Shown here: positions 36,800 through 45,048 of the stretch, one piece after another
How the letters are laid out: each line of letters begins with the position of its first letter
Numbering within the stretch: the stretch's first letter is position 1
NCBI GenBank assembly: GCA_037385045.1
Contig: JARRNJ010000008.1
Location: 1 to 45,641 of the forward strand
Direction: 5' to 3'
DNA from: JARRNJ01 sp037385045
GTDB taxonomy: Bacteria > Pseudomonadota > Gammaproteobacteria > JASBUN01
Length of the DNA stretch: 45,641 nucleotides
Program-made: the position numbers and the translations under genes
The notes under the pieces: model-generated
What the model saw: only the letters and a program-made list of their open reading frames with translations
Told to the model about the DNA's origin: nothing
The model's database searches: none

Positions 36800-37699
36800 A
36801 TGAAGAATCTGGCGCTGGCGGTCTGCGTGTCGATGGTCTTGTTTACCGGCGGCGCGGCCGCGGAGGACCGGCTTGCACACGTAAGCCTCCAGTCCGCCGG
36901 CAGGCATTCGGTTGCCGAACCGGCCGCCAGCGCCTGGGATGACCTGGATCCCGACGCGCTCCGCCTGCGCTCGGCGTCGGTGATGGTGGTCGACCGCGCC
37001 GGTCACGTCGTTTATTCCAAGGACGCGCGCCAGCCCCGTCCCATCGCCTCCATCACCAAGCTGATGACCGCCATGGTCATTCTCGATAGCGGCTTATCCC
37101 TGAAGCAGCCGATCACCATTACCAAGGCCGACCGGGACCTGATCAAACTGACCGGTTCGCGGTTGCGCTACGGTGCCACCCTGCCCCGCGGGCGCATGCT
37201 GCGCCTGGCGCTGCTGGCGTCGGAAAATCGCGCCGCCAATGCCCTGGCCCGAACCTATCCCGGCGGCCGCAAGGCCTTCGTCGCCGCCATGAACCGCAAG
37301 GCCCGCGCGTTGGGCATGCATGACAGCCATTTCGCCGGGCCGGCCGGCCTGGATCCCGCCACCGTGGCTTCGGCGCGGGACCTGGTGAAAATGATCCGCG
37401 CGGCGCAGAAGTATCCGCTGATCCGCCAGGCGACCACCTCCGGGTTCATGACCGTGCGCCCCTACAAGCACCGCGGCCCGCTGCGCTTTGGAAATACGAA
37501 CCGCCTGGTGCGCCGGGCGAGTTGGGACATCGGCCTGAGCAAGACCGGCTACATCAACGAAGCGGGGCGTTGCCTGGTGATGGAGGCGGCGATCGCGGAC
37601 AAATCATTGTACATCGTGCTGCTGGATTCCTTCGGCAAGCTGACGCCGTTCGGCGATTCCAACCGCCTGCGCCGCTGGATTGAAAGTTCGGTCCGGTAG
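36800..37699 (+). CDS. pbpG: D-alanyl-D-alanine endopeptidase (PBP7 type)
   Basis: A 299-residue low-molecular-weight penicillin-binding protein of the S11 family. The signal peptide ends near GGAAA-E (~21). Catalytic motifs are SxxK as SITK (Ser84, Lys87), SxN as SEN (141-143) and KTG (248-250, in GLSKTGYINEAG). It cleaves D-Ala-meso-DAP crosslinks in periplasmic peptidoglycan. There is no C-terminal amphipathic anchor of the DacA kind, which supports PBP7 rather than PBP5/6. AAGGAG lies ahead of ATG 36800. Its stop codon abuts a REP-like repeat. Confidence 0.9.
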   Translation: MKNLALAVCVSMVLFTGGAAAEDRLAHVSLQSAGRHSVAEPAASAWDDLDPDALRLRSASVMVVDRAGHVVYSKDARQPRPIASITKLMTAMVILDSGLSLKQPITITKADRDLIKLTGSRLRYGATLPRGRMLRLALLASENRAANALARTYPGGRKAFVAAMNRKARALGMHDSHFAGPAGLDPATVASARDLVKMIRAAQKYPLIRQATTSGFMTVRPYKHRGPLRFGNTNRLVRRASWDIGLSKTGYINEAGRCLVMEAAIADKSLYIVLLDSFGKLTPFGDSNRLRRWIESSVR

Positions 37700-37700
37700 G

Positions 37701-37860
37701 GGTGCGCCGACCGAAGGTGGCGCACCGCGTGCGACGTGGCCACCCGCGCGACCCATGGGGCCATGCCGGTGCGGGCAAACGGTGCGTTGCCGCCTGCGGC
37801 GTCGAACGCACCCTACGCGCCGGGTAGGGTGCGCCGACCGAAGGTGGCGCACCGCGTGCG
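37701..37860. repeat. REP-like cluster of three stem-loops
   Basis: A 33-bp sequence starting GGTGCGCCGACCGAAGGTGG occurs identically at 37701-37733 and 37828-37860. Each copy folds as GGTGCGCC/GGCGCACC around a 10-nt loop. Between them GGTGCGTT (37781-37788) pairs with AACGCACC (37805-37812), continuing into CTACGCG, the inverse of the CGGGTAGGGTGCG lead of the second copy. All three share a TAGGGTGCG-like core, so they look like one head-to-tail and inverted REP/BIME family. The cluster starts right after the pbpG stop. Confidence 0.75.
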
Positions 37861-38057
37861 GCGTGCCCAGATTACCGACTCTTAACGTTTCTTTTGATCG
37901 CCACCGCGGTTGCTATGCTTGGGACTCGTTTTGTCTCCCAATGAACCGCGTTTCCGGTTCCACCACAGTCCGCGCCGAGACCGCCCCGAGCGACTGCCCG
38001 GGGACGGTTCATAGCGCTGAGGGGGCGGGTACTGCCAACAACACGAGGAGTCGAGTC

Positions 38058-38561
38058 ATGAGAATCAACCGGGCGTTAGCGGCGCTGGCGGCCGCCATTT
38101 TGGTGCTGGCCGGCTATGCCGGCGTGGCCCAGGCCGCCAAGCTGAAGGACACCGAGGCACTGAAGGGGTTGAGCAGCGCCAAGGGCGTGTTCATGCTGGA
38201 CGTGGACAGCCCCGGCCGCATGGGCCACGTGCTCAAGGTGGTGGAGAAAACCTACACCGGCATGCGCGAGCAGGGGGTGAAGCCCCACCTCATCGTCGTC
38301 ATCATCGGCCGCGGCGTAGCGTTTCTCACCAGGGACCGGCGCGGCATCTCCTACCTGGATGAGCGTGCCGTTTCCGGCGTCCACCACGAGATTCACAAGC
38401 TGGCCAAGATGGGTGTGCGCACGGAGGCCTGCGGCGTGGCGATGAAGGGCATGGACGTGAAGCCGTCCGATGTCATCGACGACGTGCACCCGGTGGGCAA
38501 CGGTTTCATCTCGGCTATCGGTTACCAGGCCCAGGGCTACGATCTGGTGCCGGTGTACTGA
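38058..38561 (+). CDS. Secreted DsrE/F-like protein
   Basis: A 167-residue protein with a signal peptide (ALAALAAAILVLAGYAGVAQ, cleavage near AQA-A). The mature domain follows the DsrE/DsrF fold: FMLDVDSPGRMGHVLKVVEK, HLIVVIIGRGVAFLTRDRRG, and a conserved Cys in LAKMGVRTEACGVAMKGMDV. Exported DsrE-like proteins are common in sulfur-metabolising proteobacteria; a role in periplasmic sulfur relay or binding is inferred, not shown. ATG 38058 has GAGGAG 7 bp upstream. It appears monocistronic and converges on htpX. The periplasmic rhodanese at 12204-13181 is a possible functional partner but is far away. Confidence 0.85.
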   Translation: MRINRALAALAAAILVLAGYAGVAQAAKLKDTEALKGLSSAKGVFMLDVDSPGRMGHVLKVVEKTYTGMREQGVKPHLIVVIIGRGVAFLTRDRRGISYLDERAVSGVHHEIHKLAKMGVRTEACGVAMKGMDVKPSDVIDDVHPVGNGFISAIGYQAQGYDLVPVY

Positions 38562-38600
38562 CGGCCGAATGGCGATCCGGAGCGCGATGGCCGCGGGCGG

Positions 38601-39455
38601 TCAGCGCCGGGCCATTTCCTCCAGGCGGCGGATGCGCTCTTCGGTCGGCGGATGGGTGGCGAACAGGTTCGCCAGATTGTGGCCGGTGAGCGGGTTGACG
38701 ATGAACAGGTGGGCGGTGGCCGGATGCTGGGCGGCGGTGTCCATGGGCACCGCCTGATTGGCCCGCTCCAGTTTGCGCAGCGCGCTGGCCAGCCACAAGG
38801 GATGGCCGGAGAGCTCCGCGCCGCCGGCGTCGGCGCCGTATTCGCGCGAGCGCGACACCGCCATCTGGATCAGCATGGCGGCGATGGGTGCTAGAATCAT
38901 GGTGGCGATGGCGCCCAGCATGCCGCCGCCTTCCTCGTTGTCCTGTCCGCCCATGCCGAAGATCAGCGCCCATTGGGCCAGGTTGGCGAGCATGGCAATG
39001 GCGCCGGCCAGGGTGGCGGCAACGGCGCTGATCAGCGTGTCGCGGTGGCGCACGTGGGTCAGCTCGTGGGCCAGCACGCCGGTCAGCTCCTGGCGGTTCA
39101 TCAGCCGCAGCAGCCCGGTGGTGGCGGCCACGGCCGCGTGCTCGGGGTTGCGCCCGGTGGCGAAGGCGTTGGGGGTGTCGTTTTCCACCACATAGACCCG
39201 CGGCATGGCCATCTGGCCGCGCCGGGCCAGTTCCTGCACCACCGAGTACAACTCCGGCTGGTCATCGGGTCCGACCGGCTGCGCCCGGTACATGGACAGC
39301 ACCAGCTTGTCCGAGTACCAATAGCTGCCGATGTTCATCACCGCCGCGAATACCAGCGCCACGGCCATGCCGGCATTGCCGCCGATGGCCTTGCCGGCCA
39401 GCATGAGCAGTGCGGTAAGGGCCGCAAGCAACAGGGTGGTGCGTACTGAATTCAT
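38601..39455 (-). CDS. htpX: Membrane zinc protease HtpX (M48)
   Basis: A 284-residue inner-membrane metalloprotease. Two N-terminal helices (LLLAALTALLMLAGKAIGGN and MAVALVFAAVMNIGSYWYSD) precede the zinc site HELTH (His130, Glu131, His134), with the third ligand Glu205 in SRSREYGADAGGA. The C-terminus FATHPPTEERIRRLEEMA is the conserved M48B end. HtpX degrades misfolded membrane proteins alongside FtsH. It is usually stress-induced through CpxR or sigma-32; no such site was identified here. Length and motifs are standard. Confidence 0.95.
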   Translation of the reverse strand: MNSVRTTLLLAALTALLMLAGKAIGGNAGMAVALVFAAVMNIGSYWYSDKLVLSMYRAQPVGPDDQPELYSVVQELARRGQMAMPRVYVVENDTPNAFATGRNPEHAAVAATTGLLRLMNRQELTGVLAHELTHVRHRDTLISAVAATLAGAIAMLANLAQWALIFGMGGQDNEEGGGMLGAIATMILAPIAAMLIQMAVSRSREYGADAGGAELSGHPLWLASALRKLERANQAVPMDTAAQHPATAHLFIVNPLTGHNLANLFATHPPTEERIRRLEEMARR

Positions 39456-39649
39456 CTGGGTCGACCTTCAGGATTGTCTTGGATCCGTACCTAGATTTGG
39501 GGTGCCAGGGTGCCGCTTTCAAGTATGCAGCGTTTCAATGACCCGGTACAAACCGCTATTTTCAAAGGGTTAGACCGAGGGGCAACTCGCCGCTCGGTCG
39601 TCGCCGGCCATTTGCAGCACCGCTTCGGCAGGTGCGGGAACGGTAACTC

Positions 39650-40963
39650 ATGGGAACACGAGCGCTGCCGGTAATGCTGCGGGCATTGCGCCACCGCAAC
39701 TACCGGCTTTATTTCGCCGGCCAGGGGGTATCCCTGGTCGGGACCTGGATGACGCGCCTGGCCACCAGCTGGCTGCTGTGGCGGCTGACCCATTCCGCCG
39801 AGATGCTGGGGCTGCTGGGCTTCGCCGGCCAGGTGCCGACCTTTCTGTTCGCCTCGGTGGCCGGGGTGTGGGTCGACCGCCTCAATCGGCACCGGCTGCT
39901 GGTGTCGACCCAGACGTTGGCGATGCTGCAGTCGTTCGCCCTGGCCGCGCTGGTGTTGTCGGGAACGATCCAGGTGTGGGAGATCTTTGCCTTGCAGGTG
40001 TTGCAGGGCGTGGTCAACGCCTTCGACATGCCGACCCGGCAGTCGCTGCTGATCGACCTGATCGAGGACCGCAGCGACCTGCCCAATGCGGTGGCGCTCA
40101 ACTCGTCCATGGTCAACGGCGCGCGCCTCATCGGCCCGAGTGTGGCGGGGCTGCTGATCGCATCGGCGGGGGAAGGCTGGTGTTTCTTCGCCGACGGGGT
40201 GAGTTATCTGGCCGTCATCGCTTCACTGCTGGCCATGCGGGTGGCGCTGCGTCCGCGCGTGAGCCGGGGCAAGCGGCTGTTCCACGAGCTGCGCGATGGC
40301 TTGGATTACGCTTTCGGCTTCGCGCCCATCGGCGCCATCCTGCTGTTGCTCGCCGTTTTGGGGCTGGTGGGGATACCCTACCGGGTGTTGATGCCGGTGA
40401 TTGCCGCGCAGACGCTGCACGGGGGAGCGCACACCCTCGGTTTCCTGATGGGCGCCATGGGCGTCGGCGCCCTGATCGGGGCCCTGTACCTGGCGTCGCG
40501 GGAGTCGGTGTTGGGCCTCGGGCGGCTCATCCCCCTGGCATCCGCCACGTTCGGGGCCAGCTTGATCGGCCTCGGCCTGTCGAGATCCTTGCCGCTGTCG
40601 CTGTTGATCATGGTGGCGACCGGGATCGGCTTCATGATTCACCTGGCCGCCAGCAATACGTTGATCCAGACCCTGGTGCGCGAGGATATGCGCGGGCGGG
40701 TCATGTCTCTCTACACCATGGCGTTCATGGGCATGGCCACTTTTGGCAGCCTTCTGGCCGGCGCCGTTGCCGGCGTCGTGGGTGCGCCGCTGACGCTGAT
40801 GGGCGGTGGACTGATCTGCATGCTGGGCGCCGCCGCCTTCGGACGCAGACTGCCCGCTTTGCGCCGGCAGGCGTGGCCGGTTTTCGTGGAAAAGGGCATC
40901 GTCCCCGAGGTGGCCGAGAACCTGCGTGAGGCCACCAATTTGCGGGAGGAAGTGGAACAGTGA
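39650..40963 (+). CDS. MFS exporter (MFS_3 / EntS-like)
   Basis: A 437-residue transporter with about twelve hydrophobic helices. The start RHRNYRLYFAGQGVSLVGTW followed by MTRLATSWLLWRLT, and DMPTRQSLLIDLIEDRSDLP with NAVALNSSMVNGARLIGPSV, are typical of the MFS_3 group that includes enterobactin exporter EntS. An acidic/basic loop between helices 6 and 7 (RPRVSRGKRLFHELRDGLDY) is present. The substrate is unknown; drug or siderophore export is the family role. ATG 39650 lacks a clear ribosome site but is the first good start. It is flanked by genes in other orientations and seems monocistronic. Confidence 0.88.
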   Translation: MGTRALPVMLRALRHRNYRLYFAGQGVSLVGTWMTRLATSWLLWRLTHSAEMLGLLGFAGQVPTFLFASVAGVWVDRLNRHRLLVSTQTLAMLQSFALAALVLSGTIQVWEIFALQVLQGVVNAFDMPTRQSLLIDLIEDRSDLPNAVALNSSMVNGARLIGPSVAGLLIASAGEGWCFFADGVSYLAVIASLLAMRVALRPRVSRGKRLFHELRDGLDYAFGFAPIGAILLLLAVLGLVGIPYRVLMPVIAAQTLHGGAHTLGFLMGAMGVGALIGALYLASRESVLGLGRLIPLASATFGASLIGLGLSRSLPLSLLIMVATGIGFMIHLAASNTLIQTLVREDMRGRVMSLYTMAFMGMATFGSLLAGAVAGVVGAPLTLMGGGLICMLGAAAFGRRLPALRRQAWPVFVEKGIVPEVAENLREATNLREEVEQ

Positions 40964-41032
40964 ACCGCCGCCAGGGACAGCGGCCGCCGGGTGCCGGCGG
41001 GATCGGTTCGTGCCTGCGGTGTCGTTGGGCGG

Positions 41033-41686
41033 CTAAAGCGGCTTGAGCAGTCCGTCGAGGCGGTCCAGGTCATTGACCACCCGCCAGTGGCCGCCGCCGC
41101 TTTCTACTTTCTTACGCCATTGGGCCAGGCGTTCGATGTAGCGGCGCGGGTCGACATTGTCGCTGCGCAGCTTGGTGACGTTGATGGCCACCACGTCGAT
41201 GCCTTTCAGCTTGAGGGGAAATTTGCGCACATGCCCCTTGGGAAGGTCTTCCTTCAGGTCCGAGAAGATCAGGATGGTTTTCTCGCCGGCCTGGGTTTCG
41301 CGCAGCCACTCCACCGCCTGCAGCATGCCGCCGCTGATGTCGGTGTAGGCGCTGCCTTTGTTGACCGAAGCGATGAAGTTGCCGATCTGCTGATGGAAGG
41401 CGCGCTTTTCGGCATTGGCGCGCGACGGGCGCGAGTCGAACTGCGCCTTGGCGACGATGTCCTTTTCGGTGAAGCTGGCGCTGTCGATCTTGGCGACGGC
41501 GAAGGAATCGCCGGGATGCAGACGGGCGAGGACATAATTGATGATCTGTCCGGCCTTGTTCAGCTCCGCGGTGTAGGTGCCGGACGTATCCACCAGCATA
41601 TAAACCGAGCGGCTGTAAGCGTGCTGGTCGGCGCAACCGCCCACCAGCAGGGCCGCGGCCACCAGGGTGACGAGCAGCCGCTTCAC
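41033..41686 (-). CDS. VWA-domain lipoprotein
   Basis: A 217-residue lipoprotein: signal MKRLLVTLVAAALLVGGC with lipidated Cys18, then a single von Willebrand A-like domain. The metal-ion site is recognisable as VYMLVDTSGTYT (DxSxT instead of DxSxS), a Thr in AYTDISGGMLQAVEWL, and Asp in ILIFSDLKEDLP. Asp at +2 after the Cys (C-A-D has Ala at +2) does not predict inner-membrane retention. It starts at GTG 41686, overlapping the upstream membrane-protein stop as GTGA, so the two are coupled and probably physically associated. VWA domains mediate protein contacts; the partner is probably the membrane protein. Confidence 0.82.
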   Translation of the reverse strand: MKRLLVTLVAAALLVGGCADQHAYSRSVYMLVDTSGTYTAELNKAGQIINYVLARLHPGDSFAVAKIDSASFTEKDIVAKAQFDSRPSRANAEKRAFHQQIGNFIASVNKGSAYTDISGGMLQAVEWLRETQAGEKTILIFSDLKEDLPKGHVRKFPLKLKGIDVVAINVTKLRSDNVDPRRYIERLAQWRKKVESGGGHWRVVNDLDRLDGLLKPL

Positions 41687-43143
41687 AGGTTCAGCCCCGG
41701 GTGGGAACTGCTTTGCTCGCTGTCGCTGCGGTCGGCCGTGTTCAACTCGTCTTCGGTGCCGCGGTGCTGCAGGCGATGCTCGAGCCACAGCGGCGCAAAG
41801 ATCAGCACGTCGTAGAGCTGTACCACGATGACGCCCAGGTAGGCGAAGGTGCGGGCGGCGATGCGCAACGCCAGCGCAGTGAACCGCAACAGAAATTCCA
41901 GGCTCACGCCGAGCACGGTGCGAAACGAGTGGATGAAAGTCTCCAGGGGGATGGCGACGAACACCAGCGCGAACGGCAGCACGAAGCCCATCACCATTTG
42001 CGCCACCGTGGGGATCCAACGGTGGATGTAGCCGACGCCAGCAGTGCCGGTGAGGTACTGTTGCAGCGCCTCGTCCTGGGCGGCCAGGTAATCGCGCATA
42101 TAGGCCAGGGACGATTCGATGCAGGCCAGGGACAATAGAATGGCAAAGCACACCCACATCAGCCGGCGGCGCACATTGTCGTCGAGGGCGCGGATCACCG
42201 GGAACAGGCGCGTGATGCGCAGCAGTTCCATCAGGAACAGGCCCATGGCCACTTCGACGAAGATGATCACCAGGGCGGCCACGCTGGAGGTGGGGAAACC
42301 CATGATGTGGCTGGCGCCGCCGACCATCTCGGCCATGGGGCGGGCGATCAGTTGGAAGTTGATCACCGCGCCGCCGATGGCGATCAGCAGCACCAGTGAC
42401 GAAACGAAGAACTGCACCAGTGACGAGGACGACAGGGTGCGCAGCGCCGTTTCGCTGCCGCGACGGATTTCCTCGAACCGCGCCATGTGCTTGTCGATGA
42501 CGTGGGCGCGTTCCATGAGCCCGTCGAGCCGCTGTTCGAACTCACCCAGGGAGCGGGCCACGCGGCGCCATTGCGGACGCAGCCGGCGCAGGACGCGGTG
42601 GCGCTCGGCGCTGGTCTTGCGGTATTCGGTCAGGGTGCGGCGGTGGGAGGTTTCCATGGTGGCATGGATGTCCTCGAGGATGGCGCCCACCGCCGGATCC
42701 TTGCCGCCCCCCAGTTTGGCGATGGCCTCGATGGCCTTCGACCAGGCCGGCAGCGATTCGGGCACATCGGCGCTGCTGTGGTAATCGTCCTCGATTTCCG
42801 TCGCCAGTTCGGACAATCGGCGGTGTACGGTGGGGTAGGTTTCGAGGTTGCGGCGCAGGTTGTCCTCGACCCGCTCGAATTCCCGCTCGGCGAAGCGTTC
42901 CTGGGCTTCGGCGCCGGCGGCCAGCAGCACCTCGCGGTTGCGGTGCTTCAGGCGCCGCTCGGCGGACATCACCGACTGGGCGGCCAGGCGCATGGCAGTG
43001 GACAGCGCGCGGCTGAAGGTCTGAATGGCGCGGTGGGCCGGCGCACGCGCCACGTACAGCAGCCCGATCAGCACCACTATCCAGGTGAGGGCGGACAGCG
43101 CCGGCTGCGCGGGCCAGAGGTTCAGGATGTCGGACAGGCTCAT
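41683..43143 (-). CDS. Six-helix membrane protein with coiled-coil region, partner of VWA lipoprotein
   Basis: A 486-residue protein. ATG 43143 is chosen because AAGGAG lies 7 bp upstream; a TTG at 43149 is the alternative. One helix near residues 14-32 (LSALTWIVVLIGLLYVARAP) is followed by ~180 charged residues with coiled-coil character (EAQERFAEREFERVEDNLRR, LRRLRPQWRRVARSLGEFEQ), then five helices (FFVSSLVLLIAIGGAVINFQ, VAALVIIFVEVAMGLFLMEL, LMWVCFAILLSLACIESSLA, MVMGFVLPFALVFVAIPLET, LGVIVVQLYDVLIFAPLWLE). The family is not recognised. Conserved coupling to a VWA lipoprotein suggests an envelope complex spanning the inner membrane and periplasm. Confidence 0.8.
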   Translation of the reverse strand: MSLSDILNLWPAQPALSALTWIVVLIGLLYVARAPAHRAIQTFSRALSTAMRLAAQSVMSAERRLKHRNREVLLAAGAEAQERFAEREFERVEDNLRRNLETYPTVHRRLSELATEIEDDYHSSADVPESLPAWSKAIEAIAKLGGGKDPAVGAILEDIHATMETSHRRTLTEYRKTSAERHRVLRRLRPQWRRVARSLGEFEQRLDGLMERAHVIDKHMARFEEIRRGSETALRTLSSSSLVQFFVSSLVLLIAIGGAVINFQLIARPMAEMVGGASHIMGFPTSSVAALVIIFVEVAMGLFLMELLRITRLFPVIRALDDNVRRRLMWVCFAILLSLACIESSLAYMRDYLAAQDEALQQYLTGTAGVGYIHRWIPTVAQMVMGFVLPFALVFVAIPLETFIHSFRTVLGVSLEFLLRFTALALRIAARTFAYLGVIVVQLYDVLIFAPLWLEHRLQHRGTEDELNTADRSDSEQSSSHPGLNL

Positions 43144-43571
43144 GGTCAAGCTCCTTACGGCGCCGCTTTGCGGGCGGCCGATACCGGTCCAATAGTTATG
43201 GACGCTTCCCCGGGAGACTCTGTTGATAGCTCAGCGGGACATGGATGGACAGGAACCGGTTCACAAAACCCGACCCCGCGGCGGGGAAATGCCCGTCACG
43301 GGCACCGGCCGGCGGGCCGCAGGGCGGCCCCCAAACCGGGCGTCGGGTTTCGGGCTATGCTTGGGGCAGCGCCCGCCCGTTTGCGTTTCTGCAGTCGGTT
43401 CCGGGTGCCAATCGACCTCGCGCCGGGGTGCTGCCACCACGCCCCGGCCGGATCGGCGTCACTTACTGCGACGATGCGTTGCCGTTGGGCGCCAGCCGTT
43501 TTTGGCAACGCAGTGTTCCCCGCCGGGTGCGAAGTGCGGCCGCACCGTCGCCTGAGGTGGGAGGAAATGCG
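43144..43571. other. Intergenic region between the membrane protein and a 55-residue gene
   Basis: No gene is supported in these 428 bases. Frames through the region give Arg/Pro/Gly-rich peptides. A small dyad, GCCCGT-C-ACGGGC near 43290, and several GC-rich inverted stretches are present without an obvious role. GGGAGGAA at the right end is the ribosome site of the small gene. Confidence 0.4.
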
Positions 43572-43739
43572 ATGTCAATGTCCGTGCCCGTACTTTTGAT
43601 CGGTGTTCCGATGGTGCTGCTGGGCCTGTTTCTGAGTGTGGTCGACGGTCCATCACTGCCGGAGATAACAACGCTTGTAGTGGGTGTCGTGCTGTTGGTG
43701 TGGGCGGACTGGATGTCCAAACACCACGTCGACCGCTGA
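43572..43739 (+). CDS. 55-residue membrane protein
   Basis: A short protein with two hydrophobic stretches (VPVLLIGVPMVLLGLFLSVV and EITTLVVGVVLLVWADWM) separated by DGPSLP, predicting a membrane hairpin, and a basic end (SKHHVDR). A strong GGGAGGAA site precedes ATG 43572, and a perfect 14-bp hairpin starts at its stop codon, which supports a real gene. No family is recognised. Confidence 0.65.
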   Translation: MSMSVPVLLIGVPMVLLGLFLSVVDGPSLPEITTLVVGVVLLVWADWMSKHHVDR

Positions 43740-43769
43740 CCACGACCGGCGTATGCGCCGGTCGTGGTC
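43738..43769. terminator. Strong 14-bp hairpin at the end of the small membrane-protein gene
   Basis: GACCACGACCGGCG (43738-43751) pairs perfectly with CGCCGGTCGTGGTC (43756-43769) around a TATG loop. The left arm overlaps the TGA stop. Only GTTGGTG follows, not a T-run, so termination may be less than complete. Confidence 0.7.
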
Positions 43770-44103
43770 GTTGGTGAAACACGCGCGGGGCGACTCCTGT
43801 TCAGTCACCGCTGTGTGCACCGCGCGGGCAGCGAGGCGGGCTGCGGCCCGCCCGCGTCCGCCGGCATCGGCGCTGCACGGCGTCGTGGCGCGCGCATTGA
43901 TGCTGCGCGCTCAGTAACGGATCACGCATCGGCGGCTGCTGTTGTCCCGTTCAGTCGCGCGGTTGCCGTGCTATGACAATGCGCGGTCAGCGGATTGCGC
44001 CGACGACCAACGCATTCGTGCAATGGACCCGTCCGCTGGGGCATTACCCCCGCCTGCCCATACCATTGCCATTCGCCAAAACACGAATCAGCGGCTTAGC
44101 GTT
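43770..44103. other. Upstream region of the cyo operon
   Basis: These 334 bases have no supported gene. They hold a GC-rich hairpin (GGCGGGC-TGCG-GCCCGCC, near 43840) and a spaced 7-bp dyad, listed separately, before the sigma-54 element. No sigma-70 promoter stands out. Confidence 0.4.
44020..44069. promoter_or_regulatory. Spaced dyad upstream of the cyo sigma-54 promoter
   Basis: GCAATGG (44020-44026) is mirrored by CCATTGC (44063-44069), 36 bp apart and 35-84 bp upstream of the -24 element. It could be an activator half-site pair, but 7-bp arms at this spacing can arise by chance. Confidence 0.25.
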
Positions 44104-44119
44104 TGGCACAGCGCTTGCT
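44104..44119 (+). promoter_or_regulatory. Consensus sigma-54 promoter upstream of cyoA
   Basis: TGGCAC-AGCGC-TTGCT matches the sigma-54 (RpoN) -24/-12 consensus TGGCAC-N5-TTGCW at every fixed position. Transcription would start about 12 bp past the GC, near 44131, leaving a ~26-base leader before ATG 44157. An exact match is expected about 0.1 times in both strands of a random 45-kb window, and this one is positioned correctly. Confidence 0.7.
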
Positions 44120-44156
44120 ACGGACACATGGAACTGTCCAACGCAGGCGTTTGTCG

Positions 44157-45047
44157 ATGATGCGAAACAAGCACGGCGGTGTTGCGAGAATTCTGACTTT
44201 GTCCGTTGTGACCCTGATCAGCGGTTGCAGCAGCCACCTGTCCCTGCTTCACCCGGAAGGTCCGATCGGCGCCCATGAGGTATGGGTGATCGGCATCGCG
44301 TTTGCGCTGATGCTGATCGTCGTCATCCCCGTGTTCGTGATGACGTTTCTGTTTGCGTGGCGCTATCGTGCATCCAATACACGCGCCACCTACACTCCAA
44401 ACTGGGGGTATTCGAAAAAGATCGAGTTGGTGGTCTGGCTCGTGCCGGCGGTGATCGTCATCTCGCTGGGCATCCTGCTGTGGAAAACCACCCACGAGCT
44501 GAGTCCCTATCGGCCCCTGGCTTCGACGCAGAAACCGGTCAAGGTCGAGGCGGTGGCGATGGACTGGAAATGGCTGTTCATCTATCCGCAGCAGCATATC
44601 GCCAGCGTCAACCGGCTGGTGTTTCCGGCCAAGGCGCCGTTGAGTCTCCGCCTGACCTCGGACACCGTGATGACGTCGTTCTTCATTCCGCGCCTGGGCA
44701 GCCAGATCTACGCCATGCCCGGCATGCGCACCAAGCTGCACCTGCTGGCGGACAAACCGGGAACCTACACCGGGCGTAATTTCCAGTTCAGCGGCCGCGG
44801 TTACTCGGCCATGCACTTCAAGGCCGTTGCCACGTCGAAGGCCGGGTTCCGCAACTGGGTCAGCCGGGTCAGACAGTCGCAGCGCAAGCTGAACGTCGCC
44901 GCATTCAAGCGGCTCGCGACGCCCTCGGTCGGCCATGCGGTTACCTACTATGCGTCGGTGCGGCCGCATTTGTTCGATTACATCATGCGCCAATACAGGA
45001 CCGCGAACGCGGCGCGGCCCCCCTCCAACGTCCATCGCGGAGCCTGA
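44157..45047 (+). CDS. cyoA: Cytochrome bo3-type quinol oxidase subunit II
   Basis: A 296-residue lipoprotein subunit. ATG 44157 (or 44160) gives signal MMRNKHGGVARILTLSVVTL then ISGC, with lipidated Cys24. Two transmembrane helices follow (VIGIAFALMLIVVIPVFVMT, LVVWLVPAVIVISLGILLWK), then a periplasmic cupredoxin domain with SFFIPRLGSQIYAMPGMRTK. The CuA-binding Cys and His residues of cytochrome c oxidases are missing there, as expected for a quinol oxidase. The terminal COX_ARM-like segment (SRVRQSQRKLNVAAFKRLAT) is present. It passes electrons from ubiquinol to subunit I and is followed by cyoB after 1 bp. An exact sigma-54 promoter lies just upstream. Confidence 0.95.
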   Translation: MMRNKHGGVARILTLSVVTLISGCSSHLSLLHPEGPIGAHEVWVIGIAFALMLIVVIPVFVMTFLFAWRYRASNTRATYTPNWGYSKKIELVVWLVPAVIVISLGILLWKTTHELSPYRPLASTQKPVKVEAVAMDWKWLFIYPQQHIASVNRLVFPAKAPLSLRLTSDTVMTSFFIPRLGSQIYAMPGMRTKLHLLADKPGTYTGRNFQFSGRGYSAMHFKAVATSKAGFRNWVSRVRQSQRKLNVAAFKRLATPSVGHAVTYYASVRPHLFDYIMRQYRTANAARPPSNVHRGA

Positions 45048-45048
45048 A

